A DNA stretch of 5,187 bases, taken from the NCBI GenBank assembly GCA_020061965.1, contig JAGUXG010000093.1, forward strand, positions 1 through 5,187. The letters are read 5' to 3'. The translations under genes were made by a program, and so were the position numbers. The notes beneath the pieces are model-generated. The model was not told where the DNA came from. It made no database searches and saw nothing but the letters and a program-made list of their open reading frames with translations. Positions 5,157 through 5,187 of this stretch are shown in pieces. This DNA is from a bacterium (lineage in GTDB: Bacteria; UBA9089; UBA9088; JAGUXG01). Each line of letters opens with the position of its first letter. Within the stretch, counting starts at the first letter, position 1.

Positions 5157-5187
5157 CTTTAACCTATTGAAATTCAACAACTTACGA

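Overview
The window looks like a piece of an AT-rich bacterial chromosome, probably from an uncultivated or environmental lineage. The bacterial assignment rests on a bacterial-type tRNA-Asn, Shine-Dalgarno sites and sigma-70-like promoters. The nearest relatives cannot be named from the sequence alone. No transposase, integrase, phage gene, CRISPR array or rRNA is visible.

Layout: positions 1-375 hold no convincing gene, only short hairpins and one copy of a 24-bp repeat. A minus-strand block follows. In transcription order it is a BioD-like/DRTGG-domain protein (2387-1437), a 174-bp spacer with inverted repeats, the glucose-1-phosphate cytidylyltransferase gene rfbF (1262-486), and tRNA-Asn(GTT) (447-376). 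On the other strand, facing away, is hppA (2667-5078), which encodes a membrane-bound proton- or sodium-pumping pyrophosphatase. The 279-bp intergenic region between the divergent genes carries back-to-back promoters and a leader of about 170 nt with inverted heptanucleotide repeats. After hppA come two hairpins, the second lying in an exact inverted copy of the repeat at the left edge.

The genes do not form one obvious pathway. RfbF makes CDP-glucose and releases PPi, for CDP-linked dideoxy or branched surface sugars; its usual partners are not in the window. The pyrophosphatase uses PPi from such biosynthetic reactions to pump ions. The BioD-like/DRTGG protein has no firm function and has an altered P-loop.

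The most notable items are: (1) a pyrophosphatase that keeps all the polar active-site residues I could align but has a one-residue-shorter catalytic loop and an insertion of about 19 residues, resembling a divergent K+-independent H+-PPase group; (2) its potentially structured leader; (3) the 24-bp inverted repeats at both edges; (4) a small inverted-repeat element that appears to supply the rfbF ribosome binding site.
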